Shown in pieces: positions 35,034 through 44,153 of a stretch of 51,985 nt of DNA. The position numbers and the translations under genes are program-made. The notes under the pieces are model-generated. The model was not told the origin of the DNA. It ran no database searches and worked only from the letters and a program-made list of their open reading frames with translations. The stretch comes from Calidifonticultor sp964387355 (GTDB lineage: Bacteria; Actinomycetota; Humimicrobiia; Humimicrobiales; Humimicrobiaceae): NCBI GenBank assembly GCA_964387355.1, contig CAYLWJ010000086.1:1-51985 (forward strand). Reading direction: 5' to 3'. Positions within the stretch are counted from its first letter, which is position 1. Every line of letters begins with the position of its first letter.

Positions 35034-36505
35034 AACCTAAAAAAGAAAAAATACCAAGAACAAAAATTTCAGAACAGCCAGCAAAAGAAAGAATAAAAAA
35101 TTTTAATGAAGTTGAGTTAGGCTATACTGAAGAGGAAGCTTTAAGAGAAAGCATGCGATGTTTAATGTGTAAAAAGCCAAAATGTACTGAAGGATGCCCA
35201 GTAGGAATAGATATTAAAAGCTTCATTGCCTTTATTAAGGAAAAACAATTTGAAAAAGCTTTAGAAAAAATAAGGGAAAAAAATGCTTTACCAGGTATTT
35301 GTGGAAGAGTTTGCCCTCAAGAAGACCAATGTGAAAAAACATGTATATTAGGTTTAAAAGATGAGCCAGTTGCAATTGGTAAACTAGAAAGATTTGCTGC
35401 TGATTATGAAAAAAATAAAAAAAGTTCCAAAAACCAAGTTAACGCAAAAAATGAATTTATTGATTGCGATGGCAACAATATTATCAGTAAAGAAAAAATT
35501 AATAAAGATATAAATACTTCTTTAAATAATAAAGCCAAAGTAGCAGTTATTGGTGCAGGACCAGCTGGGCTTACTTGCTCTGGGGAACTTGCAAAGATGG
35601 GATATGATGTAACATTGTTTGAGGCACTTCATAGCGCTGGCGGAGTTTTAGTATATGGTATTCCAGAATTTAGGTTACCAAAAGAAATAGTTAACCAAGA
35701 AATTGAATATGTTAAAAGTCTGGGAGTAGAAATTAAGCTAAATACCATAATTGGTAAAACTTTTACAATAGATGAACTTTTTAAAAATGGTTATAAAAGT
35801 GTTTTTATTTCTACTGGTGCAGGTCTGCCATATTTTCTAGGAATACCTGGTGAAAACTTAAATGGGGTTTACTCTGCAAATGAATATTTAACAAGAGTAA
35901 ATTTAATGAAGGCTTATTTATTTCCAGAATGGGATACACCAATAAAAAAAGCTGATATTGTTTCTGTCATTGGTGGCGGTAATGTAGCACTTGACTCTGC
36001 TAGAACTGCACTTCGTTTAGGTGCAAAAAAGGTTTACATTATTTACAGAAGAAGTGAAGCTGAAATGCCTGGGAGAATTGAAGAAATAAAACATGCAAAA
36101 GAAGAAGGCGTTAAAATGGTATTTTTAACTAATCCAGTTGAAATAATTGGTGAGAATGGATGGGTTAAAAAAATTAAATGCATAAAAATGCAATTAGGTG
36201 AACCTGACGAAACCGGCAGAAGAAGGCCAATACCAGTTATTAATTCTGAGCATGAGATAGATACAGACATAATAGTGATTGCAATTGGGCAAGGACCAAA
36301 TCCTGTTTTAACACAAACATCTCCTGATATCAAATTAAATAAAAAAGGAAATATAATAGCTGACTCGGTTGGTAAAACAAGCAAGAAAGGTGTTTTTGCT
36401 GGCGGGGATATTGTAACAGGTGCAGCTACAGTTATACTTGCTATGGGCGCTGGTAAAGTTGCAGCAAAAGCAATAGATGAATATATAAAGACAGGAGTCT
36501 GGTAA
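35015..36505 (+). CDS. nfnB: NfnB, NADPH-binding subunit of electron-bifurcating transhydrogenase
   Basis: This is a GltD-type flavoprotein (496 aa) that carries the bifurcating FAD and two [4Fe-4S] clusters in NfnAB. The cluster ligands are Cys49, 52, 57 and 61 (CLMCKKPKCTEGC) and Cys96, 100, 106 and 110 (CGRVCPQEDQCEKTC). The FAD motif VIGAGPAGL is at about 178-186 and the NADPH motif VIGGGNVALDSART comes later. Between the clusters and FAD is a roughly 40-residue Lys/Asn-rich insertion (133-173). GGAG lies eight bases before the ATG. Adjacency and overlap with nfnA distinguish it from the glutamate synthase small subunit, and no gltB is seen. Confidence 0.9.
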   Translation: MQNEHLKPKKEKIPRTKISEQPAKERIKNFNEVELGYTEEEALRESMRCLMCKKPKCTEGCPVGIDIKSFIAFIKEKQFEKALEKIREKNALPGICGRVCPQEDQCEKTCILGLKDEPVAIGKLERFAADYEKNKKSSKNQVNAKNEFIDCDGNNIISKEKINKDINTSLNNKAKVAVIGAGPAGLTCSGELAKMGYDVTLFEALHSAGGVLVYGIPEFRLPKEIVNQEIEYVKSLGVEIKLNTIIGKTFTIDELFKNGYKSVFISTGAGLPYFLGIPGENLNGVYSANEYLTRVNLMKAYLFPEWDTPIKKADIVSVIGGGNVALDSARTALRLGAKKVYIIYRRSEAEMPGRIEEIKHAKEEGVKMVFLTNPVEIIGENGWVKKIKCIKMQLGEPDETGRRRPIPVINSEHEIDTDIIVIAIGQGPNPVLTQTSPDIKLNKKGNIIADSVGKTSKKGVFAGGDIVTGAATVILAMGAGKVAAKAIDEYIKTGVW

Positions 36506-36554
36506 ATATTTTTAATTTTAAGTTATATAAATTAAAAAAGGATTGGCTTCAAAT

Positions 36555-37649
36555 ATGTTAAGTAAAAATTACAAAAAGGATTTAAGCCATTTTAAATCAA
36601 GTAAGATAAAATCAAACTACTTTGAAAAAAAACAACTAAATAATAAATTAAATTTAGGCATCATCCTTGCTTTATCCTTTATTATTTTTATATTAATTAT
36701 AACAACAGTATTTATAGGATGCAGTAATAATGATAGTGATATTTCCTCAAATCAATCAGTGGAAAGTATTAATGTTGCATCATTAAAGGGACCATCTTCA
36801 ATTGGAATTATAAAAATTTATGATGAAAAACCTAAGATTTTAAAAAGAATTAATATTAATTACGAGATAGTTCCTACCCCTGATGTTATGGTATCTAAAA
36901 TTCTTTCTGGAGAAATTGATATGGCTACTTTACCAACAAATGTTGCTATAAAGTTATATAATAAGAATACTAAAATAAAAATAGCTGCAATTGTAGGATA
37001 TAATAATTTGTATCTTTTAAATCAAAATTTAAATGGTTTAAGCATTACTAACTGGCAGGATTTAAAAAGCAAGGAAATATATGTTACTTCTAAAGGCTCC
37101 ACACCAGATATAGTTCTTAGATATTTATTTGAAAAAAATAACATCAACCCGGTTACAGATGTTAAAATTAATTATTCAGCAGACCAAATTGAAGTTTCTC
37201 AATTGCTTATTGCAAAAAAAATTGATAATGCAGTTTTACCTGAACCTTTTGTTACTTCAGTAATAAACAAAAATAATAAAATTTCTATTATTTTTGATCT
37301 TGGAAAGGAATGGGAAAAAATTACAGGCAGCCCTCTTCCGCTAACATGTTTAATTGTAAGTGAAAAGGTATCAGAAAACAAACCTTTGGTTGACGAATTT
37401 TTAAAGCTTTATGAAGAAAGCATAAATTGGGTTAATCAAAATCCAAAAGCAGCTTCTGAATTAGTTGAAAGTTTACAAATAGGAGTTGATAAAAACACAG
37501 CTTTAAATGCAATTCCAAGATGTAACATTAAATTCACTTTCTCAGATAAATTAAAAGAGGAAATTACTAATTACGCGAGCACACTTTTAGATTTTTCTCC
37601 CGAAGATATTGGAGGAAAAGCTCCTGATGAAGGATTTTATTACAAATAA
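36555..37649 (+). CDS. ABC transporter substrate-binding lipoprotein (NMT1/SsuA-like)
   Basis: This is a periplasmic-binding-protein type II domain of 364 aa, resembling the NrtA/SsuA/TauA/ThiY group: ASLKGPSSIGIIKIYDE, SGEIDMATLPTNVAIKL, IYVTSKGSTPDIVLRYL and VLPEPFVTSV. The N-terminus is a basic ~40-residue tail followed by a hydrophobic helix ending in FIGC (lipobox-like), so it should be lipid-anchored. I chose the ATG over a TTG 12 bases upstream because that TTG overlaps the AAGGA ribosome site. It forms an operon with the permease and ATPase. The ligand is unknown. Confidence 0.83.
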   Translation: MLSKNYKKDLSHFKSSKIKSNYFEKKQLNNKLNLGIILALSFIIFILIITTVFIGCSNNDSDISSNQSVESINVASLKGPSSIGIIKIYDEKPKILKRININYEIVPTPDVMVSKILSGEIDMATLPTNVAIKLYNKNTKIKIAAIVGYNNLYLLNQNLNGLSITNWQDLKSKEIYVTSKGSTPDIVLRYLFEKNNINPVTDVKINYSADQIEVSQLLIAKKIDNAVLPEPFVTSVINKNNKISIIFDLGKEWEKITGSPLPLTCLIVSEKVSENKPLVDEFLKLYEESINWVNQNPKAASELVESLQIGVDKNTALNAIPRCNIKFTFSDKLKEEITNYASTLLDFSPEDIGGKAPDEGFYYK

Positions 37650-38445
37650 CTCTAATAAGATTTCAGACGGGTTAAAAAAAAATAACAGTTTATTAAACAA
37701 TAAATTTTTGACTTTTATTTCCTTTATTCTAATTTTAATAATATGGAAAATAGTTTCAATAATTATTAGCTCTAGTATTTTATTGCCCTCACCTGAGGTT
37801 ACTTTTTTGGCTTTTTTAAAATTAATTAAAACAAAATTTTTTTATCTCACTATTTTATCATCACTGTATAGAGGTATCATTGGATTTTTAATTTCTTTTC
37901 TGTTTGGATTAATCTTTGGTTTTTTAGCAGGTTTTAATAAAAAATTTTTTACTATTTTTGAACCTATTTTAATAATTATTAGAACTACTCCAGTTATTGC
38001 AGTAATTCTGATTGCTTTAATTTGGTTTAAAGCTGGAAATGTACCCATTTTTGCAAGTTTTTTAATTAGTTTTCCAATTATATGTACTAATATTATTGAA
38101 GGTATAAAAAATATTGATTTAAAAATAATTCAAATGGCAAAAATTTATGAAATAAAAAAAAGTAGAATATTTTTTGAAATATACTTGCCTTCATTAGCTC
38201 CATTTATTACTTCTGCTGTTTCAACAGCCTTTGGAATTGGGTGGAAAGTTATAATTGCATCCGAAGTATTGAGTCAGCCAAGATATGCAATTGGGACTAG
38301 TCTGCAAACATCAAAAATTTATTTAAATATTGATGAAGTATTTGCATGGACTTTTATTGCTGTATTTTTTGGGTATATATTTGAAAAAATAATAAGATTT
38401 ATTGAATTTAAAACTATAAAATGGAAAAAATTAAAAAATGCTTAA
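37627..38445 (+). CDS. ABC transporter permease (SsuC/TauC-like)
   Basis: The protein is 272 aa with about six membrane helices and the BPD-transport signature EVYEIKKSRIFFEIYLPS-like segment (KIYEIKKSRIFFEIYLPSL), followed by GIGWKVIIASEVLSQP. These are typical of permeases for sulfonates, nitrate, taurine or thiamine precursors. The ATG was chosen because GGAGG lies 11 bases upstream, although an in-frame TTG six codons earlier is open. It overlaps the binding-protein gene by 23 bases and the ATPase gene by 8, indicating tight coupling. Confidence 0.85.
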   Translation: MKDFITNNSNKISDGLKKNNSLLNNKFLTFISFILILIIWKIVSIIISSSILLPSPEVTFLAFLKLIKTKFFYLTILSSLYRGIIGFLISFLFGLIFGFLAGFNKKFFTIFEPILIIIRTTPVIAVILIALIWFKAGNVPIFASFLISFPIICTNIIEGIKNIDLKIIQMAKIYEIKKSRIFFEIYLPSLAPFITSAVSTAFGIGWKVIIASEVLSQPRYAIGTSLQTSKIYLNIDEVFAWTFIAVFFGYIFEKIIRFIEFKTIKWKKLKNA

Positions 38446-39142
38446 AATAAAAAATTTAGTAAAATCCTTTACAAGTGAGTTGATTTTTAAAGATTTTAGT
38501 ATGGAATTAGAGGAAAACAAGATAACATGTATCCTTGGTGTATCTGGGATAGGAAAAACTACGCTTCTTAACATTATAACAGGATTAATACCATTTGATT
38601 CAGGCAATTTATCGGATTTTAAAAATAAAACATTTTCTTATATTTTCCAAGAACCAAGACTACTTGAATGGAAAACTGTATTTGGGAATATTTCTTTTGT
38701 TTTAAAAGATAAATATGCTAAAAGAGATATATTATCTATAACTGAAAAATATATTAAATTAGTTGAACTAGAAAATTTTAAAAATTATTATCCTTCTGCA
38801 TTAAGTGGTGGAATGGAACAAAGAGTTTCAATAGCTAGAGCCTTTGCATTCCCTTCAGATATTTTAATTATGGATGAACCTTTTAAAAGCATTGATTATA
38901 AATTAAAAAAATTATTAATAAAAGCATTTATAGATTTATGGGAAGCAGACAAAAGGACTGTTTTATTTGTAACCCATGACATTGAGGAGGCTTCATATTT
39001 AAGTAATAATATTTTTATTTTAAAAGATACCAAACCAACAGATATTGTTAACACATTAAAGTTTACCATAAACCTTAATGATAGATTAAATGACTACAAC
39101 AAAGTTAGACTAATTAAAAAAGAGATAGCCTCTAATTTTTAA
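38438..39142 (+). CDS. ABC transporter ATPase (SsuB/TauB-like)
   Basis: This nucleotide-binding subunit of 234 aa has Walker A GVSGIGKTT, the Q-loop FQEPRLLEWKTV, signature LSGGMEQR, Walker B ILIMDEPFKSID and the switch His in VTHDIEEA. It completes the importer with the two preceding genes. The closest group is the nitrate/sulfonate/taurine family. The 120 bp after it separates it from the convergent hydrogenase operon, and no intrinsic terminator is obvious there. Confidence 0.9.
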   Translation: MLKIKNLVKSFTSELIFKDFSMELEENKITCILGVSGIGKTTLLNIITGLIPFDSGNLSDFKNKTFSYIFQEPRLLEWKTVFGNISFVLKDKYAKRDILSITEKYIKLVELENFKNYYPSALSGGMEQRVSIARAFAFPSDILIMDEPFKSIDYKLKKLLIKAFIDLWEADKRTVLFVTHDIEEASYLSNNIFILKDTKPTDIVNTLKFTINLNDRLNDYNKVRLIKKEIASNF

Positions 39143-39264
39143 TAAACTTAATTTTTTAAATTATTAATGGTTATAAAAACATATTATTATAGTTATAATA
39201 TATCATTTTAAGTACTATTTTATTTAAATAAAGCTCTCCCTAATTTGAGTATCAAAATCAAAAC

Positions 39265-40569
39265 CTATTCTTTATTAATTAATTCTACATTTAAAAAATG
39301 TGTTGAACATGAAATACAAGGGTCATATGCTCTTATTAACATCTCACAACTAAATCTTATTTGGTCCTCTGTTTTTTCAATTATACTTGGAATTAAAGCC
39401 TCTAAATCTTTTTCAACATTTGCATAATTCATATTTGTCGGGATTATTAAATTTGCTTTAGTTATTTTTCCATTCTTGTCATATGTATAATCATGAATTA
39501 AAGAGCCCCTTGGAGCTTCAACAATACCAACTCCTCTACCTGCTTTTGGTTTTACACTTACAAAACTTTTTTCTTCATCAAGCCCTGAATCTAAAAGTTC
39601 ATTAACCAGCCTTATTCCATCGTCAACACAATGAACAATCTCAACAAATTGAGCAAAATTAATCATAAAGGTGTTATAACATGGAACCTTTAAACCTAAT
39701 TCTGAAGCATATTCTTTAGCTCTATCAGATAGCATTTCAAAATTATTATTTACCCTGGATAAAGCACCAACCATGTATGAATCTCTTGAAGCCCAGCAGT
39801 GCTTTCCAGTTGAGTGTTGTACAACTTTTTCTTTAATCTTACTTAAATAATCAATAGGTTTAATTACCCACCCATCTGATGATTTTAAATCACCATCATA
39901 TAAAGCATACTCATAATCATTTGAAATTGAAATATACTCTGTTTCTCTTTCAAAATCTGGTAATTTTAATGTTTTTAATACCTTTAATGATGCCTCTAAG
40001 TCTGGATAAAGACTATTTAACATGTTTTTAATATTTTCTAAATCACTCTTTGAAGGCAACTTAGTAAAACCACCAACAACTGTTGTTATTGGATGAACTG
40101 CCCTGCCCCCTGTTATTCTTACAATATCATTAGCAATCTTTTTCATTCTAATTGCAATATTTACAATATCAGGATGAGTTTGAATAAGCGGTATTACACT
40201 TCCTACGCCTAAAAAATCAGGGGCTGCTAAAAAATATACATGTAGGCAATTGCTTTGAATATATTCACCAATATTAACAATTCTTCTTAATTTTAAAATT
40301 TGGTCATTTAGCTTTACACCTAATGCAGATTCTGTTGCTTTTATCGAAGCAAATGTATGAGCAACAGAACATATGCCACAGATTCTTGAAGTAATATGAG
40401 AAGGCTGGTCAAATTTTCTGCCTACAAGCATTGCTTCAAAAAATCTTGGAGCTTCAGGAATTCTAAATTGAAGTTTTTCAATTTTTTTATTTTTAATATC
40501 TAAAACTAAATCACCATGACCTTCAACTCTTGAGAGTGGTGATACTTCTATATTTACATCTATAGCCAT
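39265..40569 (-). CDS. hyhL: Group 3b [NiFe] hydrogenase large (alpha, catalytic) subunit
   Basis: This is the catalytic subunit that holds the NiFe(CN)2CO site. The N-terminal motif RICGICSVAH and the C-terminal DPCISCSTH supply the four Cys ligands. The 10 residues after that His (FLNVELINKE) are the tail removed by the maturation protease. The length is 434 aa. I chose the ATG giving MAIDVNIEVSPLSRVEGHG because GGAGG lies eight bases upstream; a TTG five codons earlier overlaps that site. It is last in a beta-gamma-delta-alpha operon identical in order to archaeal sulfhydrogenase/NADP-linked group 3b enzymes. Confidence 0.93.
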   Translation of the reverse strand: MAIDVNIEVSPLSRVEGHGDLVLDIKNKKIEKLQFRIPEAPRFFEAMLVGRKFDQPSHITSRICGICSVAHTFASIKATESALGVKLNDQILKLRRIVNIGEYIQSNCLHVYFLAAPDFLGVGSVIPLIQTHPDIVNIAIRMKKIANDIVRITGGRAVHPITTVVGGFTKLPSKSDLENIKNMLNSLYPDLEASLKVLKTLKLPDFERETEYISISNDYEYALYDGDLKSSDGWVIKPIDYLSKIKEKVVQHSTGKHCWASRDSYMVGALSRVNNNFEMLSDRAKEYASELGLKVPCYNTFMINFAQFVEIVHCVDDGIRLVNELLDSGLDEEKSFVSVKPKAGRGVGIVEAPRGSLIHDYTYDKNGKITKANLIIPTNMNYANVEKDLEALIPSIIEKTEDQIRFSCEMLIRAYDPCISCSTHFLNVELINKE

Positions 40570-40612
40570 TAAAAAAACCTCCAATTTGTAAAATTTTAAA
40601 TTATATTATTTA

Positions 40613-41353
40613 TTATTGTTTTAAATTTTTACATGCATTATATAAATTAAAACCTTCCATTATATCCTCAACTGTTAAACCATATCTTGCAAGCAAATCT
40701 TTTTGTGAATTAATATTTGGCTGGTCAATATAACCACGACAAGCTTCACAGCCAGATTTTGAACTAGGACATCTAGCATTACAACCTGCACGAGCAACTG
40801 GTCCCATGCATTGTAATCCATATTCATATACACAAGTATTACCAAGTCTTTTACATTCAATGCATACTGGGTAATTTGGGATTTCAGGTACTTTTCCTAC
40901 TATTAATGATTTAACTATATCTAAAATCTCAGATCTTGTAGGAGGACAACCTCTTGCATAATAATCAACTTTTACATATGCATCAATTGGCTTTGTTTCA
41001 ATAGCATCAATCCAGTCTTTTTTATCTTGATAAACTAATTCTTTTGCCTTTTCAAGACCATAAATGTTCTTTAAGCAATTTAATCCGCCAGTACATGCAC
41101 ATGCACCCACTGCAACAATAATTTTTGCTATTTTTGAAATATGCTCTAATTTTTCTAAATCATGTTTTGTAGAAATTGAGCCCTCTATTAAAGCTATCTC
41201 ATAATTATCACTATGCTCCGTAATTGCTTCAGTAAAATGAACTATATCAACTGCATTAATAAAATCAACTAAATTATCCTCAAAATTTAATATCTCTAAC
41301 TGGCAGCCTCCACAGCCAGCAAAGCCAAATACTCCAACCTTTGGTTTAGCCAT
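40613..41353 (-). CDS. hyhS: Group 3b [NiFe] hydrogenase small (delta) subunit
   Basis: This is the electron-transfer subunit next to the NiFe site (246 aa). CGGCQLE and the downstream GACACTGG and YARGCPPTR segments ligate the proximal cluster. A Cys-rich C-terminal part (CIECKRLGNTC, CMGPVARAGCNARCPS, CEACRG) binds further clusters. I chose the ATG at MAKPKVGVFGFAG, with GGAGG seven bases before it. It overlaps the gamma-subunit stop as TAATG. An upstream in-frame start would add 11 non-conserved residues. Confidence 0.93.
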   Translation of the reverse strand: MAKPKVGVFGFAGCGGCQLEILNFEDNLVDFINAVDIVHFTEAITEHSDNYEIALIEGSISTKHDLEKLEHISKIAKIIVAVGACACTGGLNCLKNIYGLEKAKELVYQDKKDWIDAIETKPIDAYVKVDYYARGCPPTRSEILDIVKSLIVGKVPEIPNYPVCIECKRLGNTCVYEYGLQCMGPVARAGCNARCPSSKSGCEACRGYIDQPNINSQKDLLARYGLTVEDIMEGFNLYNACKNLKQ

Positions 41354-42240
41354 TATATAGCCTCCTTTAAATTCATTATTTCCCACAAACTAAAAACTGG
41401 ACCATCCACACACGATAATTTGTTGCCAATATGACAATGATTACACTTTCCTACACCACATTCCATTCTTCTTTCTAGAGATAAAAAAACACGTTCTGGT
41501 AAATATTTTTTTTCATTAAGCTCTACTATAACAAATTTATACATAACAGGCGGTCCACAAACTACAATATATGTATCTTCAGGTAGGTATTCTAACTGTG
41601 GTATTAAACTAGTGCATACACCAACTGAATCTTTCCATGTAGAATCAGGTCTATCAACAGTTAATTTTACGTCTATATCATCTCTTTTTCTAAGTTCAAA
41701 AATTTCATCTTTATATAAAATATTATTAGGATCTACGCAACCATATATTAATGTTACACCCTTATATTTACTTCTATCTTCAAGTATTTTTAACAACAAT
41801 GACCTTACAGGTGCCATTCCAAGACCACCAGCTATAATTACAACATTATTACCTATCATTTTATCAAATGGAAAATAACCATTACCAAATGGTCCTCTTA
41901 TACCAACTTTATCTCCAACCTGCATTTTATGTAAAGCATTAGAGACACTTCCAATTTTCCTTACACATAATTCAAAATATTCTTTATTACTTGGTGAAGA
42001 TGGTATTGAAAAAGGTGCTTCTCCAATACCAAAAACTGTCAGTTCAATAAACTGTCCTGGTAAAAAATTAAAATTCTCTCTTTGTATAGGATCGTCTAAT
42101 TTAATAAAAAACTGCTTTTCAGTATCAGTCATTGTATTTATCTTAATAATTGTTGCTACCTGAGGTGCATAAATTGATTTCTCTTTATTGTGTTTATCTG
42201 AAACATCTTTAACCATTTTCTCTTTTATTTCTATTGACAT
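41353..42240 (-). CDS. hyhG: Group 3b hydrogenase gamma subunit (FAD/NAD(P)-binding)
   Basis: This is a ferredoxin-reductase-like diaphorase subunit of 295 aa: the FAD-binding GQFIELTVFGIGEAPFSI, RGPFGNGYF, nucleotide-binding IIAGGLGMAPVRSLL, and a C-terminal [2Fe-2S] site (ECGVGKCNHCHIG, LSCVDGP). It passes electrons between NAD(P)H and the beta-subunit clusters. NADPH versus NADH preference cannot be read safely. A GGTGGGAG-type ribosome site lies inside the end of the beta gene. Confidence 0.92.
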   Translation of the reverse strand: MSIEIKEKMVKDVSDKHNKEKSIYAPQVATIIKINTMTDTEKQFFIKLDDPIQRENFNFLPGQFIELTVFGIGEAPFSIPSSPSNKEYFELCVRKIGSVSNALHKMQVGDKVGIRGPFGNGYFPFDKMIGNNVVIIAGGLGMAPVRSLLLKILEDRSKYKGVTLIYGCVDPNNILYKDEIFELRKRDDIDVKLTVDRPDSTWKDSVGVCTSLIPQLEYLPEDTYIVVCGPPVMYKFVIVELNEKKYLPERVFLSLERRMECGVGKCNHCHIGNKLSCVDGPVFSLWEIMNLKEAI

Positions 42241-42242
42241 TT

Positions 42243-43277
42243 CTAAACTCCCACCTCTTTCTTAATTGTATTTACATCCTCATAAATATTTATTTTAGCA
42301 AGGCAAGCATCAACACACCTTCCACACCCAACACAAGATATACTTTCAAACTTTTCAGCAAATGTCTTTAACTTGCATCTATACCTTTGTTTTAAACGAT
42401 TAGAATTTGTAGGTCTAAAATTATGACCACCAGCCACAAGACCATAATCACTAATCATACAAGAATCCCATTCTCTTTTCTTAATACCTTCTTTTAAATT
42501 AAGCATTAATTCATCTTTTACATTAAAACAAAAACAAGTTGGACAAACCAAGTTACAAGAACCACAGGAAAAGCAATTTTTAGCTAATTTATCCCAAAGT
42601 TCATTATTAGAATAAACTGCTTCAAAGCTATCATAAAACTTATCTAAGTTTATTTTTACTTTAAATTTTTTCCTATAAACATCCAAAAACCTATTATAAT
42701 CTTCAAAATCTTTTAATTTAGCATCAACAGCAGTTGTAAAATTATTTATTATAAAATTACCAGTAGCACTTCCAACTCTAATAAAATATCTATCCTTTAA
42801 ATCAGTAATGTAAAGGTCAAAACCTTTATTTGTATATTCAGCATTAACTGCAGCGGCAAAATTATTATCAGATGGTTCAACATCAAACCCTATTACAATT
42901 AAATTTTTTCTTTTCATTAAATAGTTGTTATCAAGATAGTCAATGGAAAATATCTTATCAAGAAAATTCATACCATTAATATCCCATGGGGCAACACCAA
43001 ATAAAATTCTTTTCTTGCTTTCTAAGTTTGGCAAAACTTCTACATTATCCTTATTCAATTTATAATTTATTAAGTTTTCATAAGAGGGAAACAACAATTT
43101 TTTTGAAGGAGGTATAGTAGTTTTTTTGTAACTTAAATCAATATCAGAAAAATTTTCAATTAAAACAAAATCATGAGTAACTTTGTCTATTTTTTTTGGA
43201 CCATAAAATTCATAATTTGACAGCAAATTTGTAACAAGCTCACCAAGTTTTTCTTTACTTAAAACTTTATAAAGCAT
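42243..43277 (-). CDS. hyhB: Group 3b hydrogenase beta subunit (dicluster [4Fe-4S] protein)
   Basis: The protein is 344 aa with two ferredoxin-type cluster motifs near the C-terminus, CFSCGSCNLVCPTCFCF and CVGCGRCVDAC, each with the CxxCxxC...C spacing of the family. The N-terminal two-thirds is the conserved sulfhydrogenase beta domain (KRILFGVAPWDINGM). It links the gamma and delta subunits electronically. AAGGAG precedes the ATG. It is the first gene of the operon, and its roughly 260 bp leader carries the GTAAC palindromes and a long inverted repeat. Confidence 0.92.
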   Translation of the reverse strand: MLYKVLSKEKLGELVTNLLSNYEFYGPKKIDKVTHDFVLIENFSDIDLSYKKTTIPPSKKLLFPSYENLINYKLNKDNVEVLPNLESKKRILFGVAPWDINGMNFLDKIFSIDYLDNNYLMKRKNLIVIGFDVEPSDNNFAAAVNAEYTNKGFDLYITDLKDRYFIRVGSATGNFIINNFTTAVDAKLKDFEDYNRFLDVYRKKFKVKINLDKFYDSFEAVYSNNELWDKLAKNCFSCGSCNLVCPTCFCFNVKDELMLNLKEGIKKREWDSCMISDYGLVAGGHNFRPTNSNRLKQRYRCKLKTFAEKFESISCVGCGRCVDACLAKINIYEDVNTIKKEVGV

Positions 43278-43325
43278 CTGGCTCCTTTCAAGAATTTATA
43301 AATAAAAAAAATAAATACAAAATAA

Positions 43326-43467
43326 AAAATAGCATAAAACAAAAAATTAATTAAAAATACAACTTAACCACTAGTTAGTTAAAATTAGTAATTCATAATT
43401 AACTTGTAACTTACTGTTACTAACTATGTAACTAACAGTTACTATTTAAATTGTTTTATGCTATTTT
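43326..43467 (-). promoter_or_regulatory. Structured leader of the [NiFe] hydrogenase operon: 17 bp inverted repeat enclosing paired GTAAC palindromes
   Basis: AAAATAGCATAAAACAA (43326-43342) is perfectly complementary to 43451-43467, with a 108-base interior. Inside, towards one arm, lie GTAACTTACTGTTAC (43406-43420) and GTAACTAACAGTTAC (43428-43442), two near-identical palindromes 22 bp apart. The arms repeat the ATAGCATAAA element found upstream of the maturation protease. No single clear promoter stands out. The layout suggests cooperative DNA binding, looping, or an RNA stem in the leader. Confidence 0.6.
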
Positions 43468-43539
43468 AAACTAAAACTTTTAAAAATAACAGAAAATATT
43501 AAAATTTTTTTCTTTTATTTTATATCTAACATGCAAAAA

Positions 43540-43926
43540 TTATTTTATAAATTCTTCTATTTTCTCTAATAATTGCTCCGGTTTTATAGTTTTTTCTAAC
43601 ACTGTTTTTACAGGAAGCCATGTGCTGTCAGGCTCAAAACCAAATGGTAAATTTAATTTCTCTCTTATTCCAGTAATCATAATAACTGGGATAGTTTTTA
43701 AAACATCATCTTTAGGAATTTCCCTGCTAACTTCAAAGCCTTCGGTATTTTTTGTCATCATTACATCTAATAAAATTAAATTAGGAACTATTTGTCGCGC
43801 CTTTTTTAAACCTTCCTCACCATTTGGAGCAGAATCAACAATATATCCCCTAGCCTCTAAAACCTGTCTTACTGAATCTACAAAATCAGGATCATCATCG
43901 ATTATTAAAACTTTTTTTTCAGTCAA
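43540..43926 (-). CDS. Single-domain response regulator (receiver only)
   Basis: The protein is a 128 aa CheY-like receiver with nothing attached: acidic pocket Asp10-Asp12, phosphorylation site Asp54 in ILLDVMM, Thr85 in VIMITG, and Lys115 in the IKPE motif. It has a 15-20 residue insertion after the MITG motif (KLNLPFGFEPDSTWLPVK), seen in some receiver proteins. The start is TTG with an excellent AGGAGGT four bases upstream. It lies about 230 bp after hydC, and the histidine kinase at the head of the hyd operon is its likely partner. Without an output domain it must act through protein contacts. Confidence 0.9.
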   Translation of the reverse strand: MTEKKVLIIDDDPDFVDSVRQVLEARGYIVDSAPNGEEGLKKARQIVPNLILLDVMMTKNTEGFEVSREIPKDDVLKTIPVIMITGIREKLNLPFGFEPDSTWLPVKTVLEKTIKPEQLLEKIEEFIK

Positions 43927-44153
43927 TTTTACCTCCTACATAATTTTAAATATTAAATTTTAAATTAACTTTTCTATTAAAATTTACCTATTAGAAAAAT
44001 TCTAAAATTTTTGATGTTAGATTGCTTAATAAAAACTCAATAAAAACCACTTTCACATAATAAATATTAATCTTAATTTAAAATTATAAAAATTATATAA
44101 CAAGATTACTTAATTTTACTATAAAAATTAAAAAAATTTTTATTAAAATTTTA

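Noticed and set aside
35015..36505. Glutamate synthase small subunit (gltD)
   Set aside because: The fold is the same, but the partner gene overlapping it is an NfnA-type FAD/[2Fe-2S] reductase subunit and there is no gltB, so NfnB is the better call.
40570..40584. TTG start five codons upstream of the hydrogenase large-subunit ATG
   Set aside because: The TTG is part of the TTGGAGG ribosome site serving the ATG.
43406..43442. CRISPR-like or phage attachment repeats
   Set aside because: There are only two short palindromic units with no spacer array, and no cas, integrase or tRNA gene is nearby; operator sites fit better.
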